64,000 nt of DNA from Chryseobacterium indologenes (GTDB lineage: Bacteria > Bacteroidota > Bacteroidia > Flavobacteriales > Weeksellaceae), in the NCBI GenBank assembly GCA_001013295.1, contig LAZY01000078.1, positions 372,001 to 436,000 on the forward strand, written 5' to 3'. Below, piece by piece: positions 1-9,338 of this stretch. How positions within the stretch are numbered: position 1 is the first letter of the stretch; every line of letters starts with the position of its first letter. A model generated the notes under the pieces. That model saw nothing but the letters and a program-made list of their open reading frames with translations, was not told the DNA's origin and made no database searches. Both the position numbers and the translations under genes were made by a program.

Positions 1-333
1 CTGTGGAAGGTTGGCAATCAGAAAGAACGCAACAATCAGCTGCAAATAGTTCGGATTGACATATTTGATCAGAAAAGCCCCCAGCAATACCGCAGGAATA
101 GAGAATGGAACAAACCATAAAAATATTTTCCAGTTGATATGCTGTTTGAATACGGCGATTCTCGAAGCAGAGCTTGTAAAAGTACCAATCGTCAAAGAGA
201 AAGGGACCAGAGATGTAGGAAGCAGCAGATTCAGTATGGGAATCAGAATAAGACTTGCACCACCACCGCAAATAGCGCTGATCCAAAAGGCAAGTATGGT
301 TCCTGCGAATAATAAGACAATTTTTAAAATCAT
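1..333 (-). CDS. TauE/SafE family sulfite exporter-like permease, N-terminal part
   Basis: The reverse strand reads open for 111 codons from an ATG at 333 to the window edge, so the 3' end is missing. The protein starts MILKIVLLFAGTILAFWISA and continues ICGGGASLILIPILN, the glycine-rich first helix typical of TauE/SafE (DUF81) permeases, then further hydrophobic segments. Members are inner-membrane carriers of sulfite, sulfoacetate or other organosulfur anions; the substrate here cannot be told. It lies 97 bp downstream of the histidine kinase on the same strand and may be its target or simply adjacent. Family call is solid, role is inference. Confidence 0.85.
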   Translation of the reverse strand, partial: MILKIVLLFAGTILAFWISAICGGGASLILIPILNLLLPTSLVPFSLTIGTFTSSASRIAVFKQHINWKIFLWFVPFSIPAVLLGAFLIKYVNPNYLQLIVAFFLIANLPQ

Positions 334-429
334 TTCTAAATAAAATTTATACCTCAGTATGTTTTCTGTACAAAGGTGCAACCTGATTTAGAAGAAATTT
401 TGAATTGCCGGAGTCTGGCTATTTTTTAA

Positions 430-1716
430 CTAAAAATTAACAGTGAAAATGTGATGATTGTTTTCGAATTGGTAGCTGATTTTCCAATGATGAAACTTAC
501 AGATTTCCTGAATAATCGATAAACCCAATCCGCTGCCACTGTTATCTGTTGAAAGTTTTGAGAATCTTTTGAAAAGTAAATCCGGGTTCAGTCTATCAGT
601 CCCTGAATTTGAAATCTTAAAAGCAGACTGAGTAAGACTAACGGCTATAGCACCTCTCGGAGACGTATGGCGAATAGCGTTGATAATAAGGTTATTGATC
701 AGAATTTCACACAGAATACTGTTCCCGTTTACTTTTACATCTTTAGAAATACTTTCCTGTACGGAAATATTCTTTTGTTCAAAATGTTCTTCAAGAATGG
801 CGATGCTTTGATCCAGCAGATGATCAAATGAAATTGTTTCCGTATTATCAAACTGTTTATTGTCAATTTTCGCCAATAGTAAAAGATTTTTATTGATCCG
901 GGAACTTCTGGTAAGAGCCCTGTTCATATCTTCTGCAAGACGGTATTGTTTTTCGGTAAGGTCCTGATCCTGGAGCAAAAGATCCAGCTTGTTTTTGATA
1001 ATGGCCAATGGAGTCTGCAGCTCGTGAGAAGCATTTTCCGTAAATTCTTTCTGAGTTTTATAGGCAGATATATTGCGCTCTATCAGTTTATAAAGAGATT
1101 GGTTGAGCTCTTCAAATTCGGACGTATCGGAAGCCGGAAAGGCAATCTTATTCTGACTGTTGAGATTAAATGTTTTTAGTTGGTCCAAAGTACCTCTGAA
1201 TGGCTTCCATATCGATGCAGAAAGTTTCCTGTTTAAGTACAGAAGTCCTACTACAATTATCACGAAGAAAAACACTGTAATCAGGGCAATTACGGCAATT
1301 GTCTCATGAGATTCTTCAATATTGGTCTGGATGGTAAAAAGGTAAGGTTTCCCTTGAATATAGATCACTTTTTTAAGACATCTGTACCGTTCTTTTTTTT
1401 GTTCTGAGATAAAAGGAAGGTGCTTTTCATAGGTGTAAGCAGTATCACTTTTGATCTGGTCAGCAGAAATTTTTTCAACATCTGTTTCGGGCTGAATGTG
1501 ATTCCACAATTCAAGACTTTTCTCCAATGCTTCATCCGATAATTTCAGCTGATTAAATTCGTAGGCTGTTTTCTCTACAATAATCTGGTTATGCTCGTCC
1601 AGTTCATTCTGCCAGATGGTATCTACCACAAAATAATACACAGGAATACTGATCATCAGTACAATCAGTACGTAGATAAGAAAAGGTTTTGTGGTTTTGG
1701 TCAGTAGAGGTTTCAA
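430..1716 (-). CDS. Two-component sensor histidine kinase
   Basis: A 428-aa inner-membrane kinase. Transmembrane helices at about residues 13-32 and 139-161 flank a periplasmic sensor region of about 105 residues; then a short linker, a HisKA dimerisation domain with the phospho-acceptor H231 in ENASHELQTPLAII, and a HATPase domain with an N box (INNLIINAIRHT) and G boxes (GSGLGLSII). This is the PhoR/EnvZ-like class that phosphorylates OmpR-type regulators. The cognate regulator is encoded 111 bp upstream on the same strand, so the pair is probably co-transcribed in the order regulator, kinase. The signal sensed is unknown; the sensor region has no motif I recognise. Confidence 0.93.
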   Translation of the reverse strand: MKPLLTKTTKPFLIYVLIVLMISIPVYYFVVDTIWQNELDEHNQIIVEKTAYEFNQLKLSDEALEKSLELWNHIQPETDVEKISADQIKSDTAYTYEKHLPFISEQKKERYRCLKKVIYIQGKPYLFTIQTNIEESHETIAVIALITVFFFVIIVVGLLYLNRKLSASIWKPFRGTLDQLKTFNLNSQNKIAFPASDTSEFEELNQSLYKLIERNISAYKTQKEFTENASHELQTPLAIIKNKLDLLLQDQDLTEKQYRLAEDMNRALTRSSRINKNLLLLAKIDNKQFDNTETISFDHLLDQSIAILEEHFEQKNISVQESISKDVKVNGNSILCEILINNLIINAIRHTSPRGAIAVSLTQSAFKISNSGTDRLNPDLLFKRFSKLSTDNSGSGLGLSIIQEICKFHHWKISYQFENNHHIFTVNF

Positions 1717-1827
1717 ATGAATAATGAATTTTGTTGTTTAAATTTTGGCTGTGCAGAATCAGTTTTTATCTGCAATTTACTATTAATTGAGTGATCTGTA
1801 AAAATATACCATTATCATTCATCATCA

Positions 1828-2502
1828 TTAAATCTCCCACTTATACCCTGTTCCATATACTGTTTTAAGATAATGGCTACATCCTGCATCGTACAGTTTT
1901 TTCTTAAGGTTTTTTACGTGAGCATATACAAAATCATGATTGTCCAGCATATCAGCAAAATCACCGGAAAGATGCTCAGCCAGTGTACTTTTAGAAATCA
2001 CTTTATTTTTATTTCCGATAAAGTAGATCAGAAGGTCAAATTCTTTCTTCGTTAATGAAATTATTTCATCATTTACAGCTACTGTTTTAGCCAAAAGATC
2101 AATTTGAAGTTCGTTTTGTTTCACTACATTGGAGCTGCTGAACTGCTTTCTGCGAATGATGGAATACACCCTTGCCATAAGTTCAGAAAGGTGAAAAGGT
2201 TTGGTGAGATAATCATCTGCACCCAGTTTCAGCCCCTCAATTTTATCATCCAGAGCATTTTTGGCAGAAATAATAATAACACCGTCTTCTTTCTGTAGTT
2301 TTTTTATTTCCTCCAGAAGTTGAAGTCCGTTGCCATCCGGAAGCATGATGTCTAATAAAATACAGTCATAGTCGAATGCTTCTATTTTCTCCATAGCTTC
2401 AGCAAATGTACCGGCCGATTCACAAAGATAACTTTCTCCGGATAGATATTCGGAAATACTTTTGGCCAGTTCTGCTTCGTCTTCAACGATTAAAATTTTC
2501 AT
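1828..2502 (-). CDS. OmpR-family response regulator
   Basis: A 224-aa cytoplasmic transcription regulator. Receiver domain at residues 1-115 with acidic residues in LIVEDEAE, phospho-acceptor D51 in ILLDIMLPDGNG, the conserved threonine/serine near SAKNALDD and lysine in DDYLTKPF; C-terminal winged helix at about 125-222 ending in KTVYGTGYKWEI, the usual end of OmpR/PhoB DNA-binding domains. It precedes the histidine kinase on the same strand and is surely its partner. Length is standard for the family. The target genes are not evident from sequence; the TauE-type permease and the divergent ClC gene are neighbours to consider. Confidence 0.95.
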   Translation of the reverse strand: MKILIVEDEAELAKSISEYLSGESYLCESAGTFAEAMEKIEAFDYDCILLDIMLPDGNGLQLLEEIKKLQKEDGVIIISAKNALDDKIEGLKLGADDYLTKPFHLSELMARVYSIIRRKQFSSSNVVKQNELQIDLLAKTVAVNDEIISLTKKEFDLLIYFIGNKNKVISKSTLAEHLSGDFADMLDNHDFVYAHVKNLKKKLYDAGCSHYLKTVYGTGYKWEI

Positions 2503-2892
2503 GCGATAAAGCTATGATTAAATTTTGAAGAAATTTTGAACTTCAAATACTAATCATTAAAATTACTTTACTCCGTTTGTATTCGAGTCATTGCTCATTT
2601 GTGATTTAATTTAAAAAGTATAAAGCTGCTTTTATCATCTGTCAGAAATCTATATTTTCTCATAAATCAAACTTGCAGGAACCTTTGAATATAATGCCTC
2701 CTCATTACTCTGTGCCTGTACCGGTTTTCTTGGCCCCGGAAATAATTGAAGCAAACCCATTCTGGAACAAAATAAAGGGCAGCATGGATAAGTTCTCTTG
2801 TTTTGAAAAGATCATTTTACGGGTTTTTGTAAGATATTTCATAAATTTACATTGCTGTATCAATTTGATGACAGTTTTAAAACCTTTCCCCG
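2503..2892. other. Intergenic region between divergent response regulator and ClC genes
   Basis: About 390 bp, AT-rich, separating two divergent genes. It must hold the promoters of both the two-component operon and the ClC transporter. I could not fix a convincing -33/-7 pair for either. The open frame at 2673-2933 on the plus strand has no recognisable protein features and I treat it as noise. Confidence 0.5.
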
Positions 2893-4740
2893 GTGAAAAT
2901 TCACAACAAAAAAAAGTACTTAAGTTTTCTTAAATTTAAAAGAGATTTCCAGAAATACGGATTAGAAAAAGCACGCAGTTATGAGCTTATTCTGCATTGG
3001 CTGAACAACAGATTGAGCCGGAATCAGTTTCTGGTGCTTTCCGGAATCCTGGTAGGCTGTACGGCTGGTCTTGCAGGAGTAATCCTGAAAACACTGGTAC
3101 ACAATATTCATTATTTCATTACCAATAAAGTTCATTTTGAATACCAGATTTTATTTTATATCGTTTTTCCTTTTTTAGGAATTGTTCTTACTACTTTGAT
3201 TGTTCTTACTCTTTTCAAAGGACAGGACCGAAAAGGAATTGGGGCTATTTTGTATGAGATTGCCCAGAATTCCAGTATTGTGGCTTCTGTTAAAATGTAT
3301 TCACAGGTTATTCAGAGTGCCATTACAGTCGGATTGGGGGGATCTGCCGGATTAGAGAGCCCGATAGCCGTTACAGGAGCTGCCATCGGATCAAACTATG
3401 CTCAAACATACAGACTCAGTTATAAAGAGCGTACCTTACTTTTGGCTGCGGGTGCTACAGCAGGGATTGCTTCTGCATTCAACGCGCCTATTGCAGGAAT
3501 AATGTTTGCCTTTGAGATTTTGTTGACGGGAGTGGTTTTTACTGATTTTATTCCGTTAGTGGTAGCGGCAGTCTGCGGCAGTCTTTTGTCGAGAATTTTG
3601 CTGCAGGAAGACGTTCTTTTCAGATTTTATACAAGAGATCCTTTCAATTACAAGAATGTACCATATTATCTTATCCTGGGATTGGTAACCGGACTGTATG
3701 CCCGTTATTTTGTGATTATCTCTCAGAAAGTGGAACATTTTATCAAAGGGCTTAAGCTTTCAAGAATGCGTAAAGCGATGTTTGGAGGTGCTGTGCTTTC
3801 CCTGCTTTGTGTGCTGTTTCCGCCTTTATTCGGGGAAGGATATGAAACGGTAAAAGCTTTTACGAATGGAAATACCTACTCGATTATTGAGAATAGTTTT
3901 TTCAGATATTTTGAGATTGGAGACTGGACGATTATCATATTTTTAGTGCTCGTTTTGCTTTTAAAAGCATTTGCTACTTCTTTCACCATATTCAGTGGGG
4001 GAAATGGAGGGAATTTTGCACCTTCACTCTTTGCAGGAGGAACGTTGGGCTATTTGTTTGCATTGGTTTGCCAGCATATAGGATTCACAGATGTTCCTGT
4101 CACCAACCTTGTTCTTGTAGGAATGGCTGGTGCAATGAGTGGTGTATTGTATGCGCCGCTTACTGCGATCTTCCTGATTGCCGAATCCAGTTTTGGCTAT
4201 GATCTTTTTATCCCGCTGATGATTGTTTCCGTGATGTCTTATCTTATTGCGAAATGGTTTTCTCCTATTTCTCCGGAGCTGAAATCTTTGGCGGATGAAG
4301 GTAAGATCTTCACCAACAAACATGACAAGAACCTTTTATTCGCTTTGAGAACAGACGATTTTATCGATAAATATTCACAGACGATTAATGAAAATGCTTC
4401 TATTTCAGAATTATTTGAACTGGTAAAAAACGGAAATAAAAACATTTTCGCGGTAGTAGATGACAATAGGAAGTTGAAAGGTATTCTTACGCTTGATGAT
4501 ATCAGACCTTATCTGTTCAATAAAGAAACCGATCCTGCACAAACGCTGATCCAGGTGATGAAAGCTCCACCGGCAATTATTCACCGCGAAGATAAACCTT
4601 TGGAAATCCTTCAAACTTTTGATGATACCGGAGTATGGAATCTTCCGGTAGTGAGTGAAACGAATGATTTTATAGGGTTTATTTCAAAATCTTCTATTTT
4701 AATGAGTTACAGACAGCTTTTGAAAGAATATTCCGATTAA
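2893..4740 (+). CDS. ClC family chloride channel/antiporter with C-terminal CBS pair
   Basis: A 615-aa integral membrane protein. Residues about 40-450 are the ClC transporter core: the GGSAGLESP segment (149-157) is the gating-glutamate motif with E155 in the position of E148 of E. coli ClC, KGIGAILYE near 114-122 aligns with the first selectivity loop, and GGNFAPS is the third. An acidic residue in IMFAFEIL sits where the proton glutamate of H+/Cl- exchangers lies, so antiport is possible. Residues about 470-610 form two CBS domains, likely a nucleotide-binding regulatory module. The start is a GTG at 2893, the only in-frame start before the first helix. A strong terminator follows. Confidence 0.92.
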   Translation: MKIHNKKKYLSFLKFKRDFQKYGLEKARSYELILHWLNNRLSRNQFLVLSGILVGCTAGLAGVILKTLVHNIHYFITNKVHFEYQILFYIVFPFLGIVLTTLIVLTLFKGQDRKGIGAILYEIAQNSSIVASVKMYSQVIQSAITVGLGGSAGLESPIAVTGAAIGSNYAQTYRLSYKERTLLLAAGATAGIASAFNAPIAGIMFAFEILLTGVVFTDFIPLVVAAVCGSLLSRILLQEDVLFRFYTRDPFNYKNVPYYLILGLVTGLYARYFVIISQKVEHFIKGLKLSRMRKAMFGGAVLSLLCVLFPPLFGEGYETVKAFTNGNTYSIIENSFFRYFEIGDWTIIIFLVLVLLLKAFATSFTIFSGGNGGNFAPSLFAGGTLGYLFALVCQHIGFTDVPVTNLVLVGMAGAMSGVLYAPLTAIFLIAESSFGYDLFIPLMIVSVMSYLIAKWFSPISPELKSLADEGKIFTNKHDKNLLFALRTDDFIDKYSQTINENASISELFELVKNGNKNIFAVVDDNRKLKGILTLDDIRPYLFNKETDPAQTLIQVMKAPPAIIHREDKPLEILQTFDDTGVWNLPVVSETNDFIGFISKSSILMSYRQLLKEYSD

Positions 4741-4788
4741 ATAAAACTTAAAGATTGATCAACATTTTAAGCATTAGGAAAATATAAA

Positions 4789-4819
4789 AAATCCGTTCAG
4801 CCTCATACTGAACGGATTT
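4789..4819. terminator. Bidirectional rho-independent terminator
   Basis: Perfect 12-bp stem (4789-4800 with 4808-4819, sequence AAATCCGTTCAG) and a 7-nt loop, lying between the convergent ClC and aldo/keto reductase genes. A T-rich stretch follows in both directions, so it probably ends both transcripts. Confidence 0.85.
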
Positions 4820-4847
4820 AATTTTAATCTATAATAAAGACTGAAAA

Positions 4848-5792
4848 TCAGTTACTTGCTTTGTTTAGCACATCAATATCTTCTTTATCCAATACAAGTT
4901 TCGGAGCATTGAATAAAGTTTCCAGTTGTGAAGTACTTGTAGCACTTACAATAGGGGCCGTAATCAGAGGATTGGCTAATAACCAGGCCAGAGCAACGGT
5001 ACTTTGAGGGGCATTATGCTTCTCTCCTACCTGATCTAAAGCTTTCAGGACTTCAAGACCTTTAGGGTTCAGATATTTTCTGGCTCCTTCTCCTCTTGCA
5101 CTCTTTGTAAGATCTGCTTCATCACGGTATTTACCTGTCAAAAATCCTGCTGCCAGAGACCAGTATGGAAATACACTCAGATCGAACTGTTCTACCAAAG
5201 GAGCATAATTTTTTTCAAATCCTTCTCTTTCCATCAGGTTGTAATGAGGCTGTAATGCTACATATTTAGGAAGATTATGCTTTTCTGAAGCCTCAAATGA
5301 AGCTTTCAAACGTTCCGGGGAAAGGTTGGAAGCCGCAATATAACGTACTTTCCCTGCTTTGATGACTTCGTCATACGCCGAAAGTGTTTCTTCTACAGGT
5401 GTTGTATGGTCATCAAAATGGGTATAATAAATATCGATATGATCAGTCTGCAGTCTTTGTAAGGATTCGTCAACAGATTGTAAAATGTGCTTTTTACTGA
5501 TGTCGAAACCATGTTCTTTTGTTTCTGAACCTACTTTGGTAGCGAGAACAATATCTTTACGGTTGGCGCGGCTTTTCATCCATTTTCCAATGATCTCTTC
5601 AGACTGTCCTCCTCTTCCGTTTACCCACCACGAGTAGGTATCTGCTGTATCTACAAAATTGAAACCTGCTTCCGTAAACTGGTCTAATATATCAAAAGAT
5701 TGCTTTTCGTCCAGTGTCCAGCCAAAGACATTGCCTCCAAAATTAATAGGAGCGACGCTCAGATCGGTGTTTTTGATCTTTCTTTTTTCCAT
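4848..5792 (-). CDS. Aldo/keto reductase
   Basis: A 314-aa soluble NADPH-dependent oxidoreductase with a TIM-barrel fold. The AKR catalytic tetrad can be followed: D and Y in NFVDTADTYSWW, K in VLATKVGSE, H in IYYTHFDDHT. The C-terminal cofactor segment appears as TAPIVSATSTSQLETL. The RGGQSEEIIGKW segment is usual for the YajO/YghZ-like bacterial subgroup (AKR11/12-type), which reduce aldehydes and ketones of uncertain physiological role. It stands alone between a terminator and a repeat-bearing gap, so the context gives no pathway. Confidence 0.93.
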   Translation of the reverse strand: MEKRKIKNTDLSVAPINFGGNVFGWTLDEKQSFDILDQFTEAGFNFVDTADTYSWWVNGRGGQSEEIIGKWMKSRANRKDIVLATKVGSETKEHGFDISKKHILQSVDESLQRLQTDHIDIYYTHFDDHTTPVEETLSAYDEVIKAGKVRYIAASNLSPERLKASFEASEKHNLPKYVALQPHYNLMEREGFEKNYAPLVEQFDLSVFPYWSLAAGFLTGKYRDEADLTKSARGEGARKYLNPKGLEVLKALDQVGEKHNAPQSTVALAWLLANPLITAPIVSATSTSQLETLFNAPKLVLDKEDIDVLNKASN

Positions 5793-6004
5793 AAAAATAA
5801 TTTTACTAAGTGAGTTCTAAGGTAAGGAATAATCGGTCTGAAAAGTATTCAAAAAAGACATTCCAATCATAGTTATTATAAATGAAAAAGCCGATGGTTC
5901 CTCGATTATTTTGAATGATGTCTGATTGATTATTGTTGAAGAAAATACAATGATGCAAAAGGTATCGGATGGCTTTATATTTTAGGCTGCAAGAGTTTTT
6001 TTAT

Positions 6005-6185
6005 GCCGCGAATGCACAAATAAAATGGCAGAGAACATAATTTTATTATTAATGCAGTATGTTGAAAACTTGTTTATAGAGTATTTGCTGTGGTAAAAAG
6101 ATAGGAACCTTTTGTCAATTTAACAAGATATAGTTTGCATATGTCTTAGAATACACTTGTAAAAAAGAATTCGTGCATTCGTGGC
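6005..6185. repeat. Inverted-repeat intergenic element (GCCACGAATGCACGAAT family), long copy
   Basis: The left end, GCCGCGAATGCACAAAT (6005-6021), and the right end, ATTCGTGCATTCGTGGC (6169-6185), are inverted copies with 2 mismatches, enclosing about 147 bp of AT-rich non-coding DNA. The same 17-bp terminus forms a tight perfect hairpin at 59792-59836, which shows a dispersed family. No transposase is enclosed, so a MITE-like or REP-like non-autonomous element is the best description. Confidence 0.7.
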
Positions 6186-6224
6186 AAAAGAACAAAATCT
6201 TCTGTTTATAAAAATTCAATACAA

Positions 6225-6254
6225 AAAAGCAGCCTCCGGTTGAAAGCTGCTTTT
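6225..6254 (-). terminator. Rho-independent terminator of the 602-aa gene
   Basis: Read on the minus strand, a 9-bp stem AAAAGCAGC / GCTGCTTTT closes a 12-nt loop and is followed by a T run (TTTTTTGTATTG). It lies 26 bp after the stop codon of the 602-aa gene. Confidence 0.8.
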
Positions 6255-6279
6255 CTCATCTATACAATTAAAAATACTG

Positions 6280-8088
6280 TTACTTTTCGGCCTGTGGTAT
6301 TTCAATGGCTGTAAGCTCCAGTTTATAGTGCTGCAGTTGCAGGCTGATCGTCTGTAATCCGTTTCGGAAAAATGATGACGTTGTAAACAGATTATGGTAA
6401 TAGTCTATTCCTTCCAGAACATTTTTTCTGAAACTGTTCCATTTTTTAGTCTGGGAATGCGTTATCTGAGCAGCTGAATCTGTAATTTCCTTTTTTAAAT
6501 AATCGACATACATTTTCAGCTCATTGATAAACATATTCGGGCGTTGATTATCAGATAATATATTGGTGTTACCATAGATATGCTGTACCATTTCTGAAAG
6601 AGAAACTTCCTTGTCAAAAAAGGCGATATTGGGTCCGGGACATATCACAACGCCCTGTTTTTCCCCTTTTATTTCAAGATCCTGCTCCATGTATGCTGCA
6701 TTCACAAGCCCTACGCACAGGCAGGCTTTATCTGTAATTTCAGATTTCTTTCTGTGATAATTTTCCTCTGTTAAGGTTTCACGTAGTATTTCAAGCTCTT
6801 TCAGTTTAATATCCTGGTATTTTTTAGAAGCCGTGCAGGTGCCTTCCGGAGAATATTCTTTGCTCAACGCCAATAGTTTTTTCGGGCATGAGCTTCCGTA
6901 TTTTCCTTTGCTTTCCTTTTGATACTTCAAAATTTCATTCGAAGTTCCCCGTACTGTATTGAAAGGCACTCCCAATGGAGAAATGTTGCTTAAATAAAAA
7001 TCCTGTTGTTTTGATTGTACAAGCAGGTTTCGGGTTTCGGTATCTACAGAAGTGGCTTCAGGGACCAGTAAAAAGGGAGATCCCCACCCTACACTGTCTA
7101 CATGGTAATTCTGAAGCAGAAAATCATGTTCTTCCGAAGTTCCTACCCCGCCCTGAACTGTAATTTTCATGTCCAGTGGTTTTGTTACCACAGGTTTCCC
7201 TTTCTGTTCCAGAGCTGCAACCATAAGGGTGTGAGCAGACTGTATCAGGTCATTTTTCTTTTGCTTAAATTCTTCCATGATGGGACCAAGGAGCATTCCA
7301 TCTGTAGCAAATGCATGTCCGCCGCAGTTCAGCCCGGATTCAATTCTGTATTCTGAAACCCAAAGTCCTTTTTTGGCCAGGAAATTCCCTTGGATCATAG
7401 CAGAACGGAAGTCACTTACTTTTAGGATGATCTTCTTTTTGATCACTCCGTTTTCGTCCGGAAAAAAGTCTTCAAATTCTTCCATATAGCTGTACAGACG
7501 GGGATTCATTCCGGCAGAAAGTACCATAGAAGAAGATAGTTTACTCATGGCAAACCCACGGAGCGATGCATGGGCATCATTGTACATCACGGGAAGCTGT
7601 TCGTTTTTTCTGTAATTGTCCTTGTCCACTTTTGTCATGATGTTGACATCAATACTTCCCGGTTTCAGATTAGATTCAATAAAGTTTCTGATATGAGTTC
7701 CCCAGTTTTCTTTTTGGCTGATAAGGTTTTGAAGGCTGTTTTTCAGTTCGGAGGTATTGGGCAGTATGGCTATAAAGTCTTTTAAAGACTCTTTGTTTTT
7801 ACTCAACTCCTGTTTGAATGATTCAAATTTTTCATTCACAATATCATCCACCATATCCAGATAGGCGGTAATTCTTTTGGCTCTGTAATCTTCGGTTTTT
7901 GTTGAGATGCCCAGATAATCAAGATTAAACTTTTTGTTGTAAAAGTTTTTCATTCTTTCCAGGATTTCATCATCAATGATAGAGATTACGGAAGATATTC
8001 CATATTGGGCAACACGAATCGGGCTGTCTATTGTATAAGCCAGTCCCATTACCGGAATATGGAAATTGTGTAAAGGTTTTGTTGTCAT
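6280..8088 (-). CDS. Conserved large protein of unknown function (602 aa, cysteine motifs)
   Basis: I do not recognise this soluble 602-aa protein. There is no signal peptide or membrane helix. It starts with IPVMGLAYTIDSP and a charged helical stretch (40-130). The middle has GLNCGGHAF (252-260) and VQGGVGTSEEHDFL (311-324), then SPLGVPFNTVRGTSNE (370-384). The C-terminal half has cysteines at 401, 418, 456, 458 and 483 (SCPKK, CLCVG, ICPGP). GGH and glycine-rich strand ends resemble FMN-binding TIM barrels such as nitronate monooxygenase or glutamate synthase, but that is only a resemblance. Several cysteines could bind a metal or an Fe-S cluster. It is a single-gene unit with its own terminator; a housekeeping-type metabolic enzyme is possible. 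Confidence 0.8.
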   Translation of the reverse strand: MTTKPLHNFHIPVMGLAYTIDSPIRVAQYGISSVISIIDDEILERMKNFYNKKFNLDYLGISTKTEDYRAKRITAYLDMVDDIVNEKFESFKQELSKNKESLKDFIAILPNTSELKNSLQNLISQKENWGTHIRNFIESNLKPGSIDVNIMTKVDKDNYRKNEQLPVMYNDAHASLRGFAMSKLSSSMVLSAGMNPRLYSYMEEFEDFFPDENGVIKKKIILKVSDFRSAMIQGNFLAKKGLWVSEYRIESGLNCGGHAFATDGMLLGPIMEEFKQKKNDLIQSAHTLMVAALEQKGKPVVTKPLDMKITVQGGVGTSEEHDFLLQNYHVDSVGWGSPFLLVPEATSVDTETRNLLVQSKQQDFYLSNISPLGVPFNTVRGTSNEILKYQKESKGKYGSSCPKKLLALSKEYSPEGTCTASKKYQDIKLKELEILRETLTEENYHRKKSEITDKACLCVGLVNAAYMEQDLEIKGEKQGVVICPGPNIAFFDKEVSLSEMVQHIYGNTNILSDNQRPNMFINELKMYVDYLKKEITDSAAQITHSQTKKWNSFRKNVLEGIDYYHNLFTTSSFFRNGLQTISLQLQHYKLELTAIEIPQAEK

Positions 8089-8312
8089 ATTTTCAAAAAA
8101 ATTCTTTCATAATGCGACTAAAAAATCCTTTCAAACTATTCCCGTTAAAAATATCATTTTAAAATTAATTATGCATCAAATAACACCTGTAATATTGGAA
8201 AATATGTCAAATGTCAGCTTTTCTGAATATTTTTGAAAAATCATTAATAAAAAAACAGTGATAGCAGGCTAGTTGTCCTTTTTTATTATCTTTATCAGCT
8301 AAGTCAATAACC

Positions 8313-8768
8313 ATGAAAAGAAATAAAGGACTGATCGTTGGGATAATAGTCATGCTTATAGCTTTTTCCTCATATATCGCGATGTATATAACGATGATCG
8401 GCGCAATGATGGCCATGAGTGCTGCTCAGACTCTATCTGATGCTATTGGTGATCTCTTTGGGATCAGTTCGGATATTACAAGCCATATCACTACTGATCT
8501 TATTTTACTGGGAATTGCCGGGATCGGGTATTTGTTTTCTCTCCGGAAAATTAAAAATGAAGGTTTATCTTTTACTGTTCTCTTAGCTTTTATGGTTTCC
8601 ATATTTATTTTCGGAAGTGATTTATTATTCCAGTTTGAAAGAATGAAAGTTGTAAAACTCGATGGACAGTTTGGGTTTTATATTTTTGAAAAAGTGGCTA
8701 ATACGGGAATTCTGTATCCGGTGATAGGATTTATTTATGACAGATGCCGAAGAAAAATTCAATTATAA
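8313..8768 (+). CDS. Small integral membrane protein, unknown function
   Basis: A 151-aa protein with four probable membrane helices (about residues 8-31, 49-67, 74-92 and 126-141) and a basic C-terminus (RCRRKIQL). No family recognised. A methionine/alanine-rich segment (MIGAMMAMSAAQ) lies between the first two helices. Its stop codon overlaps the likely ATG of the next gene by one base (TAATG at 8766-8770), so the two are translationally coupled and probably act together. Confidence 0.75.
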   Translation: MKRNKGLIVGIIVMLIAFSSYIAMYITMIGAMMAMSAAQTLSDAIGDLFGISSDITSHITTDLILLGIAGIGYLFSLRKIKNEGLSFTVLLAFMVSIFIFGSDLLFQFERMKVVKLDGQFGFYIFEKVANTGILYPVIGFIYDRCRRKIQL

Positions 8769-9298
8769 TGCGCAGATTATTTATTTTATGCTTAATGGTA
8801 AGCTCAATATCAGTTTTCTCTCAACATGCCAATGAAAGTCTGGCACAATACCTTAAAGAAGCAGATACTGTCTTGCTGACCCATCATGAAGATTTAGATA
8901 TTGATATTTGGAAACCGGGAACAAAGCCTATAACGCAAAGGAGAACACTGCTCAAAAATAATAGGCCTAACGAAGAAATCATAAAAAAGCAGATCGTCTT
9001 ATCCCTGGAATTAAGACAGGAGTTCATTGATATTATAAAAGGACAGAAAAAAGATAAATATTGGGATGGAGCTTATTGTTTTGAACCTCATCATACCATT
9101 TTTATCTATAAGGCTCATCAATGGGAAGCTATTGATCTGTGTTTTGGATGTGATCATTATAATTTCACTCCCAATATTCCTGTCAATAAGGAAGAGTTTT
9201 TATTTACTTATCAGGATTGGAGAGATCTGGAAGCCTTTTTTATAAAACTGAAACTGTATGAAAAAAAAGAAAGCAAAAAAGACCCGTCTGTAAAATAG
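8768..9298 (+). CDS. Secreted protein, unknown function
   Basis: 176 aa from the ATG at 8768. An upstream in-frame ATG at 8744 would add 8 residues, but starting at 8768 puts a clean signal peptide (MRRLFILCLMVSSISVFS, cleavage before Q) at the N-terminus and gives a one-base overlap with the preceding stop. The mature protein has two cysteine pairs (YCFEPHH and LCFGCDHY) and several histidines, so disulfides or metal binding are possible. It ends in a lysine-rich tail. Function unknown; likely periplasmic partner of the membrane protein encoded just upstream. Confidence 0.75.
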   Translation: MRRLFILCLMVSSISVFSQHANESLAQYLKEADTVLLTHHEDLDIDIWKPGTKPITQRRTLLKNNRPNEEIIKKQIVLSLELRQEFIDIIKGQKKDKYWDGAYCFEPHHTIFIYKAHQWEAIDLCFGCDHYNFTPNIPVNKEEFLFTYQDWRDLEAFFIKLKLYEKKESKKDPSVK

Positions 9299-9338
9299 TT
9301 CTTTTTTGCTCTCATAGATTAGAAAAAATAGGATGTTG

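Larger units (their letters stand above)
5793..6279. other. Gene-free gap with inverted-repeat element and terminator
   Basis: 487 bp without a gene. It holds the inverted-repeat element described at 6005-6185 and the terminator of the next minus-strand gene at 6225-6254. The part next to 5792 should carry the aldo/keto reductase promoter. Confidence 0.6.

Noticed and set aside
2673..2933. Open frame of 86 codons upstream of the ClC gene
   Set aside because: No protein-like composition; it overlaps the ClC start and is in a promoter region.
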